34,437 nucleotides of DNA from Olavius algarvensis associated proteobacterium Delta 3. GTDB taxonomy: Bacteria; Desulfobacterota; Desulfobacteria; Desulfobacterales; CAFBRK01. Positions 1 to 7,898 of this stretch are shown one piece after another; the stretch's first letter is position 1; each line of letters starts with the position of its first letter. The stretch is taken from contig CAFBRK010000325.1 of NCBI GenBank assembly GCA_903231505.1, positions 1 to 34,437 of the forward strand, written 5' to 3'. A program made the translations under genes and the position numbers. The notes under the pieces were generated by a model. It did no database searches, was not told where the DNA came from, and saw only the letters and a program-made list of their open reading frames with translations.

Positions 1-121
1 ACCTCAGTGCTCGAGTGGTTTATGAACACCTAGCAACTAAAACCATGCGATTCAATGGCTATTTGGGCAACAGCCCGGCAAGACCTGACCCCATTTTTTA
101 CGCTAAAAGAGGATGTCCGGC

Positions 122-661
122 ATGATCGACGCTGCAGCATATGACGCCATCGAGACGCTGAAAAATGGAATCGACGTGAGGATCCGGTCGATTCGAGCCG
201 ACGATAGGGAGAGAATAATCGAAGCCTTTCGAAATCTCGAACCGGAATCGATCTACACACGTTTCTTTCACCATAAAAAAGCCCTGAGCGATGCGGAACT
301 CAAGTCTGCCACCGAGATTGATTTCGATGACGTCGTCGTCTTGGTGGTCACGATTGGGAAGGAAAAAAACGAAACAATCATTGCCGGGGGGCGCTATGTA
401 GCCTTCGATGCTGCCGATAACCTCCGTAGTGCGGAGGTGGCCTTCACGGTGGAAGAGGATTATCAAGGCCAGGGTTTGGCCAGCCATCTGTTGCGACATC
501 TCGCTCACATTGCCCGGCAAAAAGGAATTGCCCGATTCGAGGCGGATGTGCTCCCGCACAACAAAGCCATGCTGATCGTCTTTTCACGCTGTGGGCTTCC
601 CATGGTCAAGGGGCACGAAGCAGGCAACGTGCATGTAACACTTACGTTGACGAAAAAATAG
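122..661 (+). CDS. GNAT family N-acetyltransferase
   Basis: This small soluble enzyme is predicted to transfer an acetyl group from acetyl-CoA to an amine; the substrate is unknown. A single GNAT fold fills the protein. The N-terminal VRIRSIRADDRERIIEAF stretch resembles the acetyltransferase domain seen in protein-lysine acetyltransferases and in ADP-forming acetyl-CoA synthetase fusions, but no fused domain is present here. The acetyl-CoA pyrophosphate loop is QGQGLA, preceded by the strand EVAFTVEEDY. I prefer the ATG at 122 over the in-frame ATG at 113, because the AGAGGA Shine-Dalgarno sequence (108-113) would overlap the earlier start and is well spaced for the later one. The stop codon directly abuts the end of a MinD pseudogene on the other strand. 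Family is confident; a role in lysine acetylation is only a guess. Confidence 0.85.
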   Translation: MIDAAAYDAIETLKNGIDVRIRSIRADDRERIIEAFRNLEPESIYTRFFHHKKALSDAELKSATEIDFDDVVVLVVTIGKEKNETIIAGGRYVAFDAADNLRSAEVAFTVEEDYQGQGLASHLLRHLAHIARQKGIARFEADVLPHNKAMLIVFSRCGLPMVKGHEAGNVHVTLTLTKK

Positions 662-1000
662 TCTGCCCCGTGACCATGGATGTTGTAAAGATCGGATCAA
701 AGGGAATATTTCCTGCGAGGGAAAGGCCTTGCTCACGGGCGTAGCTCTCAATTTTCGCGGTCATGTCCAGATTCAGATCCCACTTGTTGACGCAGATCAC
801 CACCGGCACGTGGAAATGGGCGGATAGTTCCACGACCCGCTGCATGTCGTGAATACCGAAAACCGTCGGTTCGGTCACCAGCAAGACACCATCTACCCCT
901 CCAATAGCAGCGATAACCGGGCATCCGACGCGGGGTGGACCGCCCGTGAGTATCAAAAATCGCGACAGATCCCGCAACCGGTCCGGACGGATCGTCATCT
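655..1000 (-). pseudogene. Truncated MinD/ferredoxin ATPase pseudogene
   Basis: This is a decayed second copy of the MinD-type ATPase encoded at 10274-11152. The readable part covers its C-terminal half: GPPxVGCPVIAAIGG, then TEPTVxGIHDMQRVVEL, HFHVPV, NKWDLN and GNIPFD all match the intact gene nearly word for word. The deviant Walker A region is missing. At about 960-985 the sequence jumps directly to the codons of the first ferredoxin motif (TGCGIC) in another frame, so roughly 290 bp of the intact gene's middle is deleted. Similarity stops at GQTIF, right where the neighbouring acetyltransferase gene ends, which suggests a recombination breakpoint. The remaining open frame cannot hydrolyse ATP and is unlikely to be functional. 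Confidence 0.8.
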
Positions 1001-1507
1001 GCAGGGAACATATCGAAAGGCGGATCAGGGGCAACCGGCTCCGGTTTGCGCTTTACATTGCCTAAATCGAGATGTAGAAGGTCAGTGACAATGAAGCAGC
1101 AGCGGATCAGTTCCGTCGGTGCTCGAGCTGGCTCCGGATCACCCCAGGCTCGGCAATTGCTGGCTCAAATCCGATAGGGATTGTCTTCCTGAACAAATAA
1201 CCCGATGGCCGTATTCCGAATCACTGCACGCCCTTTTCGGCAATGATGACAGCTGGTCGGGATACAATCGATAGCACTTTTTGCGATCATTGATACTTGT
1301 TGATAATGTGGATCAGAAAACCACTATGGAACATTCCCCGTAGCCCAGCGAAGCGGGCTTGCCGCATGGGACGGACACTTCCGCTGGATTTCAGCAACCT
1401 GCGGGAAATCTCCACCAGCAAGGGGGAGTCCGGCAAGAGATGCCCGCTGTTTGGTTCTAAATAGCCGGCAGACAAATCGTTCTCAATCATTTGCGTGTCT
1501 GAAAGAT
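1001..1507. other. Non-coding stretch upstream of the glycan operon
   Basis: I see no convincing gene here. The part next to the pseudogene may hold more degraded MinD-like sequence: the segment near 1240-1262 resembles sequence just beyond the ferredoxin motif of the intact gene, but too weakly to call. The region presumably carries the promoter for the plus-strand methyltransferase operon that starts at 1508. I could not pick a clear -35/-10 pair. Confidence 0.4.
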
Positions 1508-2272
1508 ATGAACTGGCGACAAAAGATCTACAAGCGTTACTTTCCTTCAAAACTAAAAAAATGGATCCATCCCGAGCAGGAAGTCCTTGACCGGTTTATA
1601 ATGACCCATGCCCAGCTGTTAAGACCTGATGAGCGTGCACTGGATGCCGGTGCCGGAGAATGCCGGTACAAACACTATTTTGCAAATCACCGATACTATG
1701 CCATCGACACAGCCGTTGGAGATGTCGACTGGGACTATTCGAAGCTGGATGTTATCGGTGAATTGGAGTGCATGCCGTTTCCCCACAGCTCGTTTGATCT
1801 GGTGATATGCACACAGGTATTGGAGCATGTCAGGGAACCGCAGCATGTTCTTTTCGAGTTCTCCCGGGTGCTGAAGAAGGGTGGTAGACTATGCCTTTCG
1901 GCGCCGCAGGGATGGGGAGTCCATCAGGCGCCTAACGACTTTTTTCGATTCACCGAGTACGGGTTGTCTCACTTGTTTTGCAAGGCCGGCTTTCAAAAAA
2001 TCAACATTCGGCCCACATGTGGGTATTTCGGATACCTGGCCAACCGATTGACGGTATTTCCCAAAACGTTGTTCTGGCAGCGAGACAGATTCTTTCGGAT
2101 TCTATTCTTTCCCCTTGAGTTGTTGTCCTATGTCTTTTTTGTGCTGCTTTTCCCAATGATTTTAAACCGCATGGATGTCCTGGACCGGAATCGTCAGTAC
2201 ACCCTTAACTATTTGGTCGATGCCATCAAGGGTCCGGCAGACCAACGAAAATCAGAAAGGGCGGGAAACTGA
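1508..2272 (+). CDS. Class I SAM-dependent methyltransferase
   Basis: Predicted to transfer a methyl group from S-adenosylmethionine, probably to a sugar or lipid-linked glycan given its neighbours. The protein is 254 residues with a Methyltransf_11-type domain. The SAM-binding motif I is ALDAGAGEC, motif II contains the acidic YAIDTA segment, and the later strand reads FDLVICTQVLEHV, typical of this family. A hydrophobic C-terminal stretch (FRILFFPLELLSYVFFVLLF) suggests membrane association. I chose the ATG at 1508, preceded by GAAAG; an upstream TTG at 1451 would add 19 residues without family support. The next gene begins 4 bases after the stop, so the two are likely translationally coupled. 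Confidence 0.85.
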   Translation: MNWRQKIYKRYFPSKLKKWIHPEQEVLDRFIMTHAQLLRPDERALDAGAGECRYKHYFANHRYYAIDTAVGDVDWDYSKLDVIGELECMPFPHSSFDLVICTQVLEHVREPQHVLFEFSRVLKKGGRLCLSAPQGWGVHQAPNDFFRFTEYGLSHLFCKAGFQKINIRPTCGYFGYLANRLTVFPKTLFWQRDRFFRILFFPLELLSYVFFVLLFPMILNRMDVLDRNRQYTLNYLVDAIKGPADQRKSERAGN

Positions 2273-2276
2273 TCCC

Positions 2277-3323
2277 ATGTCAAACCTGCGCTTATTCGGT
2301 TTGTTAATTGGCACGGCGGGCTTGATAGCGACCTTCGTCTTCTACCGAGGGGCCAAATGGAAACGTGGCAATTTCATTTTACTCTCTCTATTCAACATAT
2401 CTCTCGTTACAGTTAGCATTCACCCGGCATCGGTCAATTTTGCCCGAGATCTGCTGGCATTGGAGCAATACCAGTATGGTCGCATTATCGCGCTCCTGAT
2501 CATGTCCACCATTGCCCTGTTTTTTCATTCACTTTACACGAAGGCCAGACTTGAAGCGCTGCGCTCCCAGTTCGACCGCCTCGTGAGAAAACTCGGCACC
2601 CGACTTCCAGAGCAGGATCTCTCCCTGGCAAACGGCATCAAGCCGATTATGGTGCTGATGCCGGCCTTGAACGAAGCAGAGAATCTGGCCGACCTGCTGC
2701 CCCGAATGCCTCAGATGGTCGAAGGGGTGGCCGTCGGTGTTCTGGTTGTCGATGACGGCAGCGAGGACGCCACCTACGACATTGTCTCCCGAGCATCGAA
2801 TGCCTGGGTGGTGAGAAATCCGATCAACCGGGGCGGTGGGGCCGCCCTCAGACTCGGTTACGACATTCTCAAAGCCGCCGGAGCCCGTATCTGTGTCACG
2901 ATGGATGCCGACGGCCAGCATCGACCGGAGGATATTCTCATTCTGGTATCGCCCATTCTATCGGACCAGTTCGAGGTCGTCATCGGTTCCCGGGTCCTGG
3001 GCGGTATGGAACCAGACAGTCTGTTTCGCACCGTCGGGGTGCACGTGTTTCGGTTCCTCGTAACCCTGCTGACCGGAAAGAAACTGACCGACCCATCGAG
3101 CGGTTTTCGAGCCTTCAATGTCGCCGCCACCGAGAAGCTGAGGTTGACGGAGGATCAGTACCACACCAGCGAGCTGCTGATTGAGTCGGTCAAACAGGGG
3201 CTTCGTGTCGGGGAGCAACCGATCACCATTCTCAAGCGCAAATATGGCCGCAGTAAAAAAGGAAACGACTGGATCTACGGACTGCAGTTTTTCCGCGTTG
3301 TTATGAAAACCTGGTGGAGGTAA
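2277..3323 (+). CDS. DUF2304-GT2 fusion glycosyltransferase
   Basis: A 348-residue inner-membrane glycosyltransferase. Residues 1-107 form a DUF2304-like region with three hydrophobic helices; DUF2304 proteins are often encoded beside GT2 enzymes, and here the two are joined. Residues 122-300 are a GT2 domain of the dolichol-phosphate-mannosyltransferase type. It has the nucleotide-binding VVDDGSEDAT, the metal-binding DADGQH (DxD), and RGGGAALRLGYD. The C-terminal ITILKRKYGRSKKG is the usual basic tail of DPM1-like enzymes. It probably charges a polyprenyl phosphate with a sugar, or transfers a sugar on a lipid carrier. The start at 2277 follows the methyltransferase stop by 4 bases. An upstream in-frame start would lie inside the previous gene and is not needed. 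Confidence 0.85.
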   Translation: MSNLRLFGLLIGTAGLIATFVFYRGAKWKRGNFILLSLFNISLVTVSIHPASVNFARDLLALEQYQYGRIIALLIMSTIALFFHSLYTKARLEALRSQFDRLVRKLGTRLPEQDLSLANGIKPIMVLMPALNEAENLADLLPRMPQMVEGVAVGVLVVDDGSEDATYDIVSRASNAWVVRNPINRGGGAALRLGYDILKAAGARICVTMDADGQHRPEDILILVSPILSDQFEVVIGSRVLGGMEPDSLFRTVGVHVFRFLVTLLTGKKLTDPSSGFRAFNVAATEKLRLTEDQYHTSELLIESVKQGLRVGEQPITILKRKYGRSKKGNDWIYGLQFFRVVMKTWWR

Positions 3324-3332
3324 TCCCGATCA

Positions 3333-4244
3333 ATGGTTCAATGCCGCCTTTGCCGCCATCCCCGATCCGCGCTGTTGCTCGATAGCCTTCGAACCGGGCA
3401 GACTGATACCTTTGCGCTCCGGAGATGTCGAAATTGCGGCTTCGTCACCCTGGACCCTCTGCCTTCCGGCGAGATGTTGCGACGGTATTACGATGACGAC
3501 TACTGGTTGCCGACCGATCCGACGACGGATGGCATCATGGCTCGGTTTCTGATGCTTCGAATGGCGCCCGTGCTGAGGGAAATCAAACGGCTGGTGCCCG
3601 CCGGGGGGCGAATTCTGGACTGGGGCGCTGGCGATGGACGACTGGTCCATTGGCTGAATGCAGACGGATTCGATGCTGTGGGCATCGACCCTTACAGCCG
3701 CAGCGCCGATAATGATGCCGTCATCGCTGCGGCCATCGAAAACGCCCCATTTCCAGGCGGGTCTTTCGACGCTGTGCTGGCCTTTCACCTGATCGAGCAT
3801 TTACCGGATCCGGTCGAGGCCGTTCGCGCCGCTGTTCGGCTATTGAAACCTGGCGGTGTGCTATTCGCCGAAGTGCCGAATTTAGAGTCTCTGGAATTCC
3901 GGATATTTCGATCGCGGTGGCAACCCCTGGAGATTCCCTATCACTTGAATCATTTTACGCCGGATACCATGATCCGTTTGATGACCGATGCCGGCGCCGA
4001 TCGCATCGTTCATATGTCCTTTTTTTCTCACCGTGTATCGCCGAGCACGCCCGTCCTGTCGATGGCCCCCGGTTTGGCACCCAAAGAAATCCGACGTCGA
4101 CACCGACGCTACCCGCTGCCGCTCAGCTTCGGATACCTGATCTGTCAGCTTGTCGCATATCCCATGGCAGCCGCAGCGGCGGTGTTCCGGAAAGGCGCCG
4201 TTCTCCGAGTGGCGGCAAAAACCCGATCTGGCCCGAGTCGATGA
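3333..4244 (+). CDS. Zinc-ribbon class I SAM methyltransferase
   Basis: A 303-residue methyltransferase with an N-terminal zinc-ribbon-like pair of motifs (CRLCRH and CRNCGF, residues 4-37) and a Methyltransf_23-type SAM domain. Motif I is ILDWGAGDGRLV, followed by GIDPYS and then FDAVLAFHLIEHLPDP. Proteins of this shape are common in O-antigen, exopolysaccharide and deoxysugar clusters, where they methylate sugars or sugar precursors; the exact target is unknown. The C-terminal half contains PYHLNHFTP, typical of the group, and ends in a hydrophobic then basic segment. GGAGG lies 12 bases upstream of the ATG. The stop overlaps the next start (ATGA at 4241-4244). Confidence 0.85.
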   Translation: MVQCRLCRHPRSALLLDSLRTGQTDTFALRRCRNCGFVTLDPLPSGEMLRRYYDDDYWLPTDPTTDGIMARFLMLRMAPVLREIKRLVPAGGRILDWGAGDGRLVHWLNADGFDAVGIDPYSRSADNDAVIAAAIENAPFPGGSFDAVLAFHLIEHLPDPVEAVRAAVRLLKPGGVLFAEVPNLESLEFRIFRSRWQPLEIPYHLNHFTPDTMIRLMTDAGADRIVHMSFFSHRVSPSTPVLSMAPGLAPKEIRRRHRRYPLPLSFGYLICQLVAYPMAAAAAVFRKGAVLRVAAKTRSGPSR

Positions 4245-5866
4245 CCCAGCGACCTGTGTCCATAGATCCGCCTCTCGGATCAGAGGTGAAGCTTTCGGTC
4301 ATCGTACTGTTTTTTCACGGCAATCAGTGGGTCCGCTCTTGCGTCGAATCCTTGCTGGCGCAGTCACTTCCAATCTCAGACTACGAACTGCTGCTTGTCG
4401 ACAACGGGGCCACCACCGATGCCATTGATGTCTACCGGGGCTGCGGGAACGTCCGTATTGTTAGGTTTGAGGAGAACCTGGGATTTGCCGGCGGCAATAA
4501 TGCCGCCCTGGCGCATGCACAGGCGCCTTGGGTGCTGCTGCTCAACCAGGACACCGTTATCCACAAGCGCTGCCTGAAAGAACTGGCCGAAACCTGCCAA
4601 CGTCATCCGGAGGCCGGCAGTATTGCCGCCAACATGGTGATGGTGTCGGACCCGAATGAAGCGAATTCGGCCGCACCTGCTCCGGCTTTTATCGGACGCT
4701 ATCGCCTATCCCGACTCGGATTTGCCGTATACGAGCAACCCAAAATGCATGCCGATGCGCTTCCGGTCGATTTCGTGTCCGGCAACGGCATGTGCCTGAA
4801 CAAGGCGGCACTCGAATCGATCGAAGGATTCCTCTTTGACCCGATGCTGGGCAGCTACATGGAGGACATGGACCTGTCCTTTCGCATGCGAAAAGCGGGC
4901 AGAGCACTGATCGTTTCCAGAAAAGCGGTCGTGTATCATTTTCGGGAAGCATCGCTTTCCGGTTCGATTGGGGACCGTGTCGCCAAATTCGTTCACATTT
5001 CGACCAACCGTCTGCTGGTGAATTGGAAATTTCTTGGCAAACGTCGATTCCTGGGTCATCTGCCGCTCTTGTTGGCCGGGATACCGCTCAAGGTCCTCCG
5101 GCTCGACACAGACACCCGACCCAAACCACTCCGCTCACTTGCGGCAATTCCATTAATTCCCGTCGTTGTGGTGTATTTCGCGCTTCGCCTTTTGTCCTTG
5201 TATGAACTGCAAAAAGAGCTCACGCCGGGCACCGCCGCAACCACTTCGAGGACCGGCCGCGCCGGTGTGCAGATAGCCATACTCATCGTATTTACGGTGG
5301 TGACCGGGGCGTTTTTGCTCGAACAGGATTGGGGTAAAGTGGCTGCGGCACTCGTCGATCTCCCATGGGCCGTTCGTGTTCGACGATCTAACGAATATAA
5401 CGAACAACGAGCAGATCCGTGTCCAGGAGGCGTCTCTATCGCGAATCGTGACGGCGAGTTTCAAGGCCAATGCCACCCGACCGGTGGCTATGGCCTCCCT
5501 TATCGTCAATTATGTGATCCACGGGTACGATCCCGTAGGTTATCATGTGGTCAATATTGCGATTCATGCGGCGGTCGCACTTTTACTCTTTTTTATTCTT
5601 CGGCGCACGCTGGAATTTGCGCCGGCCGTGGTAGCGCCGAACCGGGTCGTGTGGATGGCCTTTTTTTCGTCACTCCTATGGGTGGTCCACCCGGTCCACA
5701 CCCAGTCGGTGACCTATATCGTTCAACGAATGAACAGCATGGCCGCTCTTTTTATGCTGGCCTCGCTCTGGTGCTACATCAACGGCCGAACGGCGCAAGA
5801 CGGATACCGTTCGTGGCTCTGGTTTTCCGGTTCCCTTGCAAGCTGGCTGATGGCGCTCGGATGTAA
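4241..5866 (+). CDS. GT2 glycosyltransferase, 3' end affected by frameshift
   Basis: A GT2 (COG1216, rhamnosyltransferase-like) enzyme that should add a sugar to a growing glycan at the cytoplasmic membrane face. Motifs: LSVIVLFFHG at the N-terminus, LLVDNGATTDA, ENLGFAGGNNAAL, the metal-binding LNQDT, VSGNGMCLN, and the acceptor-base MEDMDLSFRMRKAG. A hydrophobic segment (IPLIPVVVVYFALRLL) follows near residues 305-320. The start overlaps the preceding stop as ATGA. The open frame formally runs to 5866, but real homology to any protein ends near 5370. From about 5267 it already encodes what looks like the first membrane helix of the downstream TPR protein, and beyond 5372 it is a shadow of that gene. 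So this is either a natural GT2-TPR fusion broken by one base, or two genes whose boundary is obscured. Confidence 0.75.
   Translation: MTQRPVSIDPPLGSEVKLSVIVLFFHGNQWVRSCVESLLAQSLPISDYELLLVDNGATTDAIDVYRGCGNVRIVRFEENLGFAGGNNAALAHAQAPWVLLLNQDTVIHKRCLKELAETCQRHPEAGSIAANMVMVSDPNEANSAAPAPAFIGRYRLSRLGFAVYEQPKMHADALPVDFVSGNGMCLNKAALESIEGFLFDPMLGSYMEDMDLSFRMRKAGRALIVSRKAVVYHFREASLSGSIGDRVAKFVHISTNRLLVNWKFLGKRRFLGHLPLLLAGIPLKVLRLDTDTRPKPLRSLAAIPLIPVVVVYFALRLLSLYELQKELTPGTAATTSRTGRAGVQIAILIVFTVVTGAFLLEQDWGKVAAALVDLPWAVRVRRSNEYNEQRADPCPGGVSIANRDGEFQGQCHPTGGYGLPYRQLCDPRVRSRRLSCGQYCDSCGGRTFTLFYSSAHAGICAGRGSAEPGRVDGLFFVTPMGGPPGPHPVGDLYRSTNEQHGRSFYAGLALVLHQRPNGARRIPFVALVFRFPCKLADGARM
5363..5378 (+). other. 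Probable +1 frameshift between GT2 frame and TPR frame
   Basis: In the upstream frame the codons read L-P-W-A then V-R-V-R-R. Dropping one base near 5372 gives L-P-W-A-F-V-F-D-D-L-T-N, which continues straight into the downstream TPR protein. The FxFDD motif directly after a first membrane helix is typical of the N-terminal region of TMTC-like TPR membrane proteins. Without the shift, the downstream gene would begin with a GTG in the middle of this conserved motif and lack its first helix. This could be a sequencing error, a true mutation or programmed shifting; there is no obvious slippery heptamer. Confidence 0.7.
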
Positions 5867-7712
5867 GGAAAACAGCGTCATGTTGCCGGTACTGATGTTT
5901 ATCTACGAATGGTTCTTCTTCCAGGACCTGAGCCGGACCTGGCTTCGCCGGCAGCTCAAATGGATCGGTGTCGCCGCCGTTGTCTGCGCCCTGGCAACGG
6001 CGATACTACTTGGATCGGATCCAGTTGGTCGCATCGGGAGCCTCCGGGATTTCTCTGAAAGTCGGTTTACGTATGCGGAGCGCGTGCTGACCCAGCCCCG
6101 GGTGGTCATGCACTACTTGAGCCTCTTTGTGCTGCCCCATCCGTCTCGCCTGAATCTCGATTACGATTTTCCGCTGTCCCATGGGATTTTCGACCCACCG
6201 ACAACCCTCCTGGCGATAGTCGCCATCGCGGCACTGATGGGTATCGGGATCGTCGTCGCCCGGCGGCACCGCCTGTTGGCATTCGCCATCTTCTGGTTTT
6301 TCGCCACCCTGGTTGTCGAGTCGTCCGTGATTCCGCTGGCCATTATCTTCGAACACCGGACCTACGTACCGTTTATGGCACTTGCACCGATGGTTGTGTG
6401 GGCCGTATTCCGTATACCCGGTCCAAAGGCACTTCCGGTGCTGCTCCTGTTGGTGATCTCGGCCTTATTTTCCGTCTGGACCTGGCAACGGAACTCCGTC
6501 TGGGCCGATCCGATCAGGCTCTGGAGTAATGTGATCGCAAAATCGCCTGGAAAGGCGCGCCCACACCACAAACTCGGAGATGCCTATTCGGGAAGGGGAA
6601 ACGTGAAGGCTGCGATAGATCTTTACCGCAAAGCCATCGAACTCGATCCGACATTCACCGAATCTTACAACAACCTGGGGCTTCTCATGGCAGAGCAAGC
6701 CGACATTGAATCGGCCGAGAGGCTCTATCAGAAAGCCATAGGCCTGGCACCGGGATCTCTCGACGTCATCAACAATTACGCCGTGCTGCTGATCAACCAG
6801 GGAAGGGCGGAGGAGAGCATCAGCCTGCTGTCGCAGGCCTTGAAATTGAATCCGGGCTATAAAGCTACCTACGTGAACCTCGGCGCCGCATGGATGCTCT
6901 TGGATGACCCTGAATCGGCCGAGGCAGCCTATCGAAAAGCCCTTGAGCTGGATCGCCGATCCACTCACGCCCTTACCGGATTGGCCGGAGTTCTGCTCTT
7001 CAAAAAAGAGTTCGATGCGGCGTCGGAACTGCTTCGAAATGCTCTGGCGATCGATCCGGACAACCCGGAAGCCCGCATCGGGCTGGCCGAAGCGATGATC
7101 GCCAAAGGGAATTACGACACGGCAATGATGCAGCTTAAACAGGCGCTACGGCAAGTGCCGGAAGACATTCGTGCCAACGAACTGCTGCTGGCCGTGACGC
7201 TAAAAAAAGGGGACGTTCAGCAATTGGAAAACCAGTTGAGGCGCCTGCTCGACCTCGATCCCGACCATGTGGAAGCCAACACCAACATGGGCGGCATTCT
7301 AACCGGACGCGGGGATATCGACGGTGCTATCTATCACCTGCAACAGGTGCTGAATCAAGACCCTGCTCATGCCGAAGCGCTCAACAACATGGGCATCGCG
7401 CTGGCATACAATGGGCAGTATGCGAATGCCGGGGATGCCTTTCTGGCCGCGATCCGCAGCCGTCCGGAGTTTGCCGATGCCTGGGACAACCTGTTTTATC
7501 TCGGCCGGGCGGCCGGCCCCCGCTGGGACATGGCAGCCGCGCTCCGCCGCCATACCGGAGATCATCCGGAAAATCCGGAATCCTACGTAATTTTTGGAGA
7601 ATTCTACCTGCGCCGGGGAGATACCCCCCGCGCGAAAGCGGAGTTCGAACGCGCCCTGGACCTTGACCCGGACAATGCCCGCGCCCGGGAGCGCCTGTCA
7701 ACAATCAATTGA
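5376..7712 (+). CDS. Polytopic membrane protein with C-terminal TPR repeats
   Basis: A 778-residue open frame combining a multi-helix membrane half with about ten tetratricopeptide repeats. The membrane half (residues 1-370) has the early conserved FDDLTNITNN and RPVAMASLIVNYVIHG, and HPVHTQSVTYIVQR in a loop. These are marks of the family related to eukaryotic TMTC O-mannosyltransferase-like proteins, common in Desulfobacterota glycan clusters. From residue about 390 the repeats read like SYNNLGLLMAEQ...A..LYQKAI.L.P. The protein could be a GT-C-type glycosyltransferase or a scaffold for glycan assembly; the catalytic role is inferred. The GTG at 5376 is almost certainly not the true start, because the first membrane helix lies upstream in the glycosyltransferase frame (from about 5267). 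Confidence 0.8.
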   Translation: MFDDLTNITNNEQIRVQEASLSRIVTASFKANATRPVAMASLIVNYVIHGYDPVGYHVVNIAIHAAVALLLFFILRRTLEFAPAVVAPNRVVWMAFFSSLLWVVHPVHTQSVTYIVQRMNSMAALFMLASLWCYINGRTAQDGYRSWLWFSGSLASWLMALGCKENSVMLPVLMFIYEWFFFQDLSRTWLRRQLKWIGVAAVVCALATAILLGSDPVGRIGSLRDFSESRFTYAERVLTQPRVVMHYLSLFVLPHPSRLNLDYDFPLSHGIFDPPTTLLAIVAIAALMGIGIVVARRHRLLAFAIFWFFATLVVESSVIPLAIIFEHRTYVPFMALAPMVVWAVFRIPGPKALPVLLLLVISALFSVWTWQRNSVWADPIRLWSNVIAKSPGKARPHHKLGDAYSGRGNVKAAIDLYRKAIELDPTFTESYNNLGLLMAEQADIESAERLYQKAIGLAPGSLDVINNYAVLLINQGRAEESISLLSQALKLNPGYKATYVNLGAAWMLLDDPESAEAAYRKALELDRRSTHALTGLAGVLLFKKEFDAASELLRNALAIDPDNPEARIGLAEAMIAKGNYDTAMMQLKQALRQVPEDIRANELLLAVTLKKGDVQQLENQLRRLLDLDPDHVEANTNMGGILTGRGDIDGAIYHLQQVLNQDPAHAEALNNMGIALAYNGQYANAGDAFLAAIRSRPEFADAWDNLFYLGRAAGPRWDMAAALRRHTGDHPENPESYVIFGEFYLRRGDTPRAKAEFERALDLDPDNARARERLSTIN

Positions 7713-7898
7713 TTTTCCGGTTAAAGCGACCTATAAACCGGTGACAATTGTCGTCGCACGACATCCTGAACCCGGCATGCGCCACACCAGAGTGTAATGA
7801 TAAAGGACCACCGTGAATGAGAGGCCAACAGACGGAGGTGATCCGGCGCGCCATATCGGCTGCTTGCGAGGCGGGCGACCTGAAACCGGTAGAAGATC

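Noticed and set aside
78..97. GCAAGACCTGACCCC string resembling sequence seen near REP-associated transposases
   Set aside because: Only one copy was noticed and no transposase is in the window, so a mobile element cannot be supported.
748..1088. Open frames on both strands over the MinD relic
   Set aside because: They are shadows of the decayed MinD reading frame and show no family features of their own.
1287..1550. Minus-strand 87-codon frame before the methyltransferase
   Set aside because: No recognisable motif or ribosome site, and it overlaps the real gene start.
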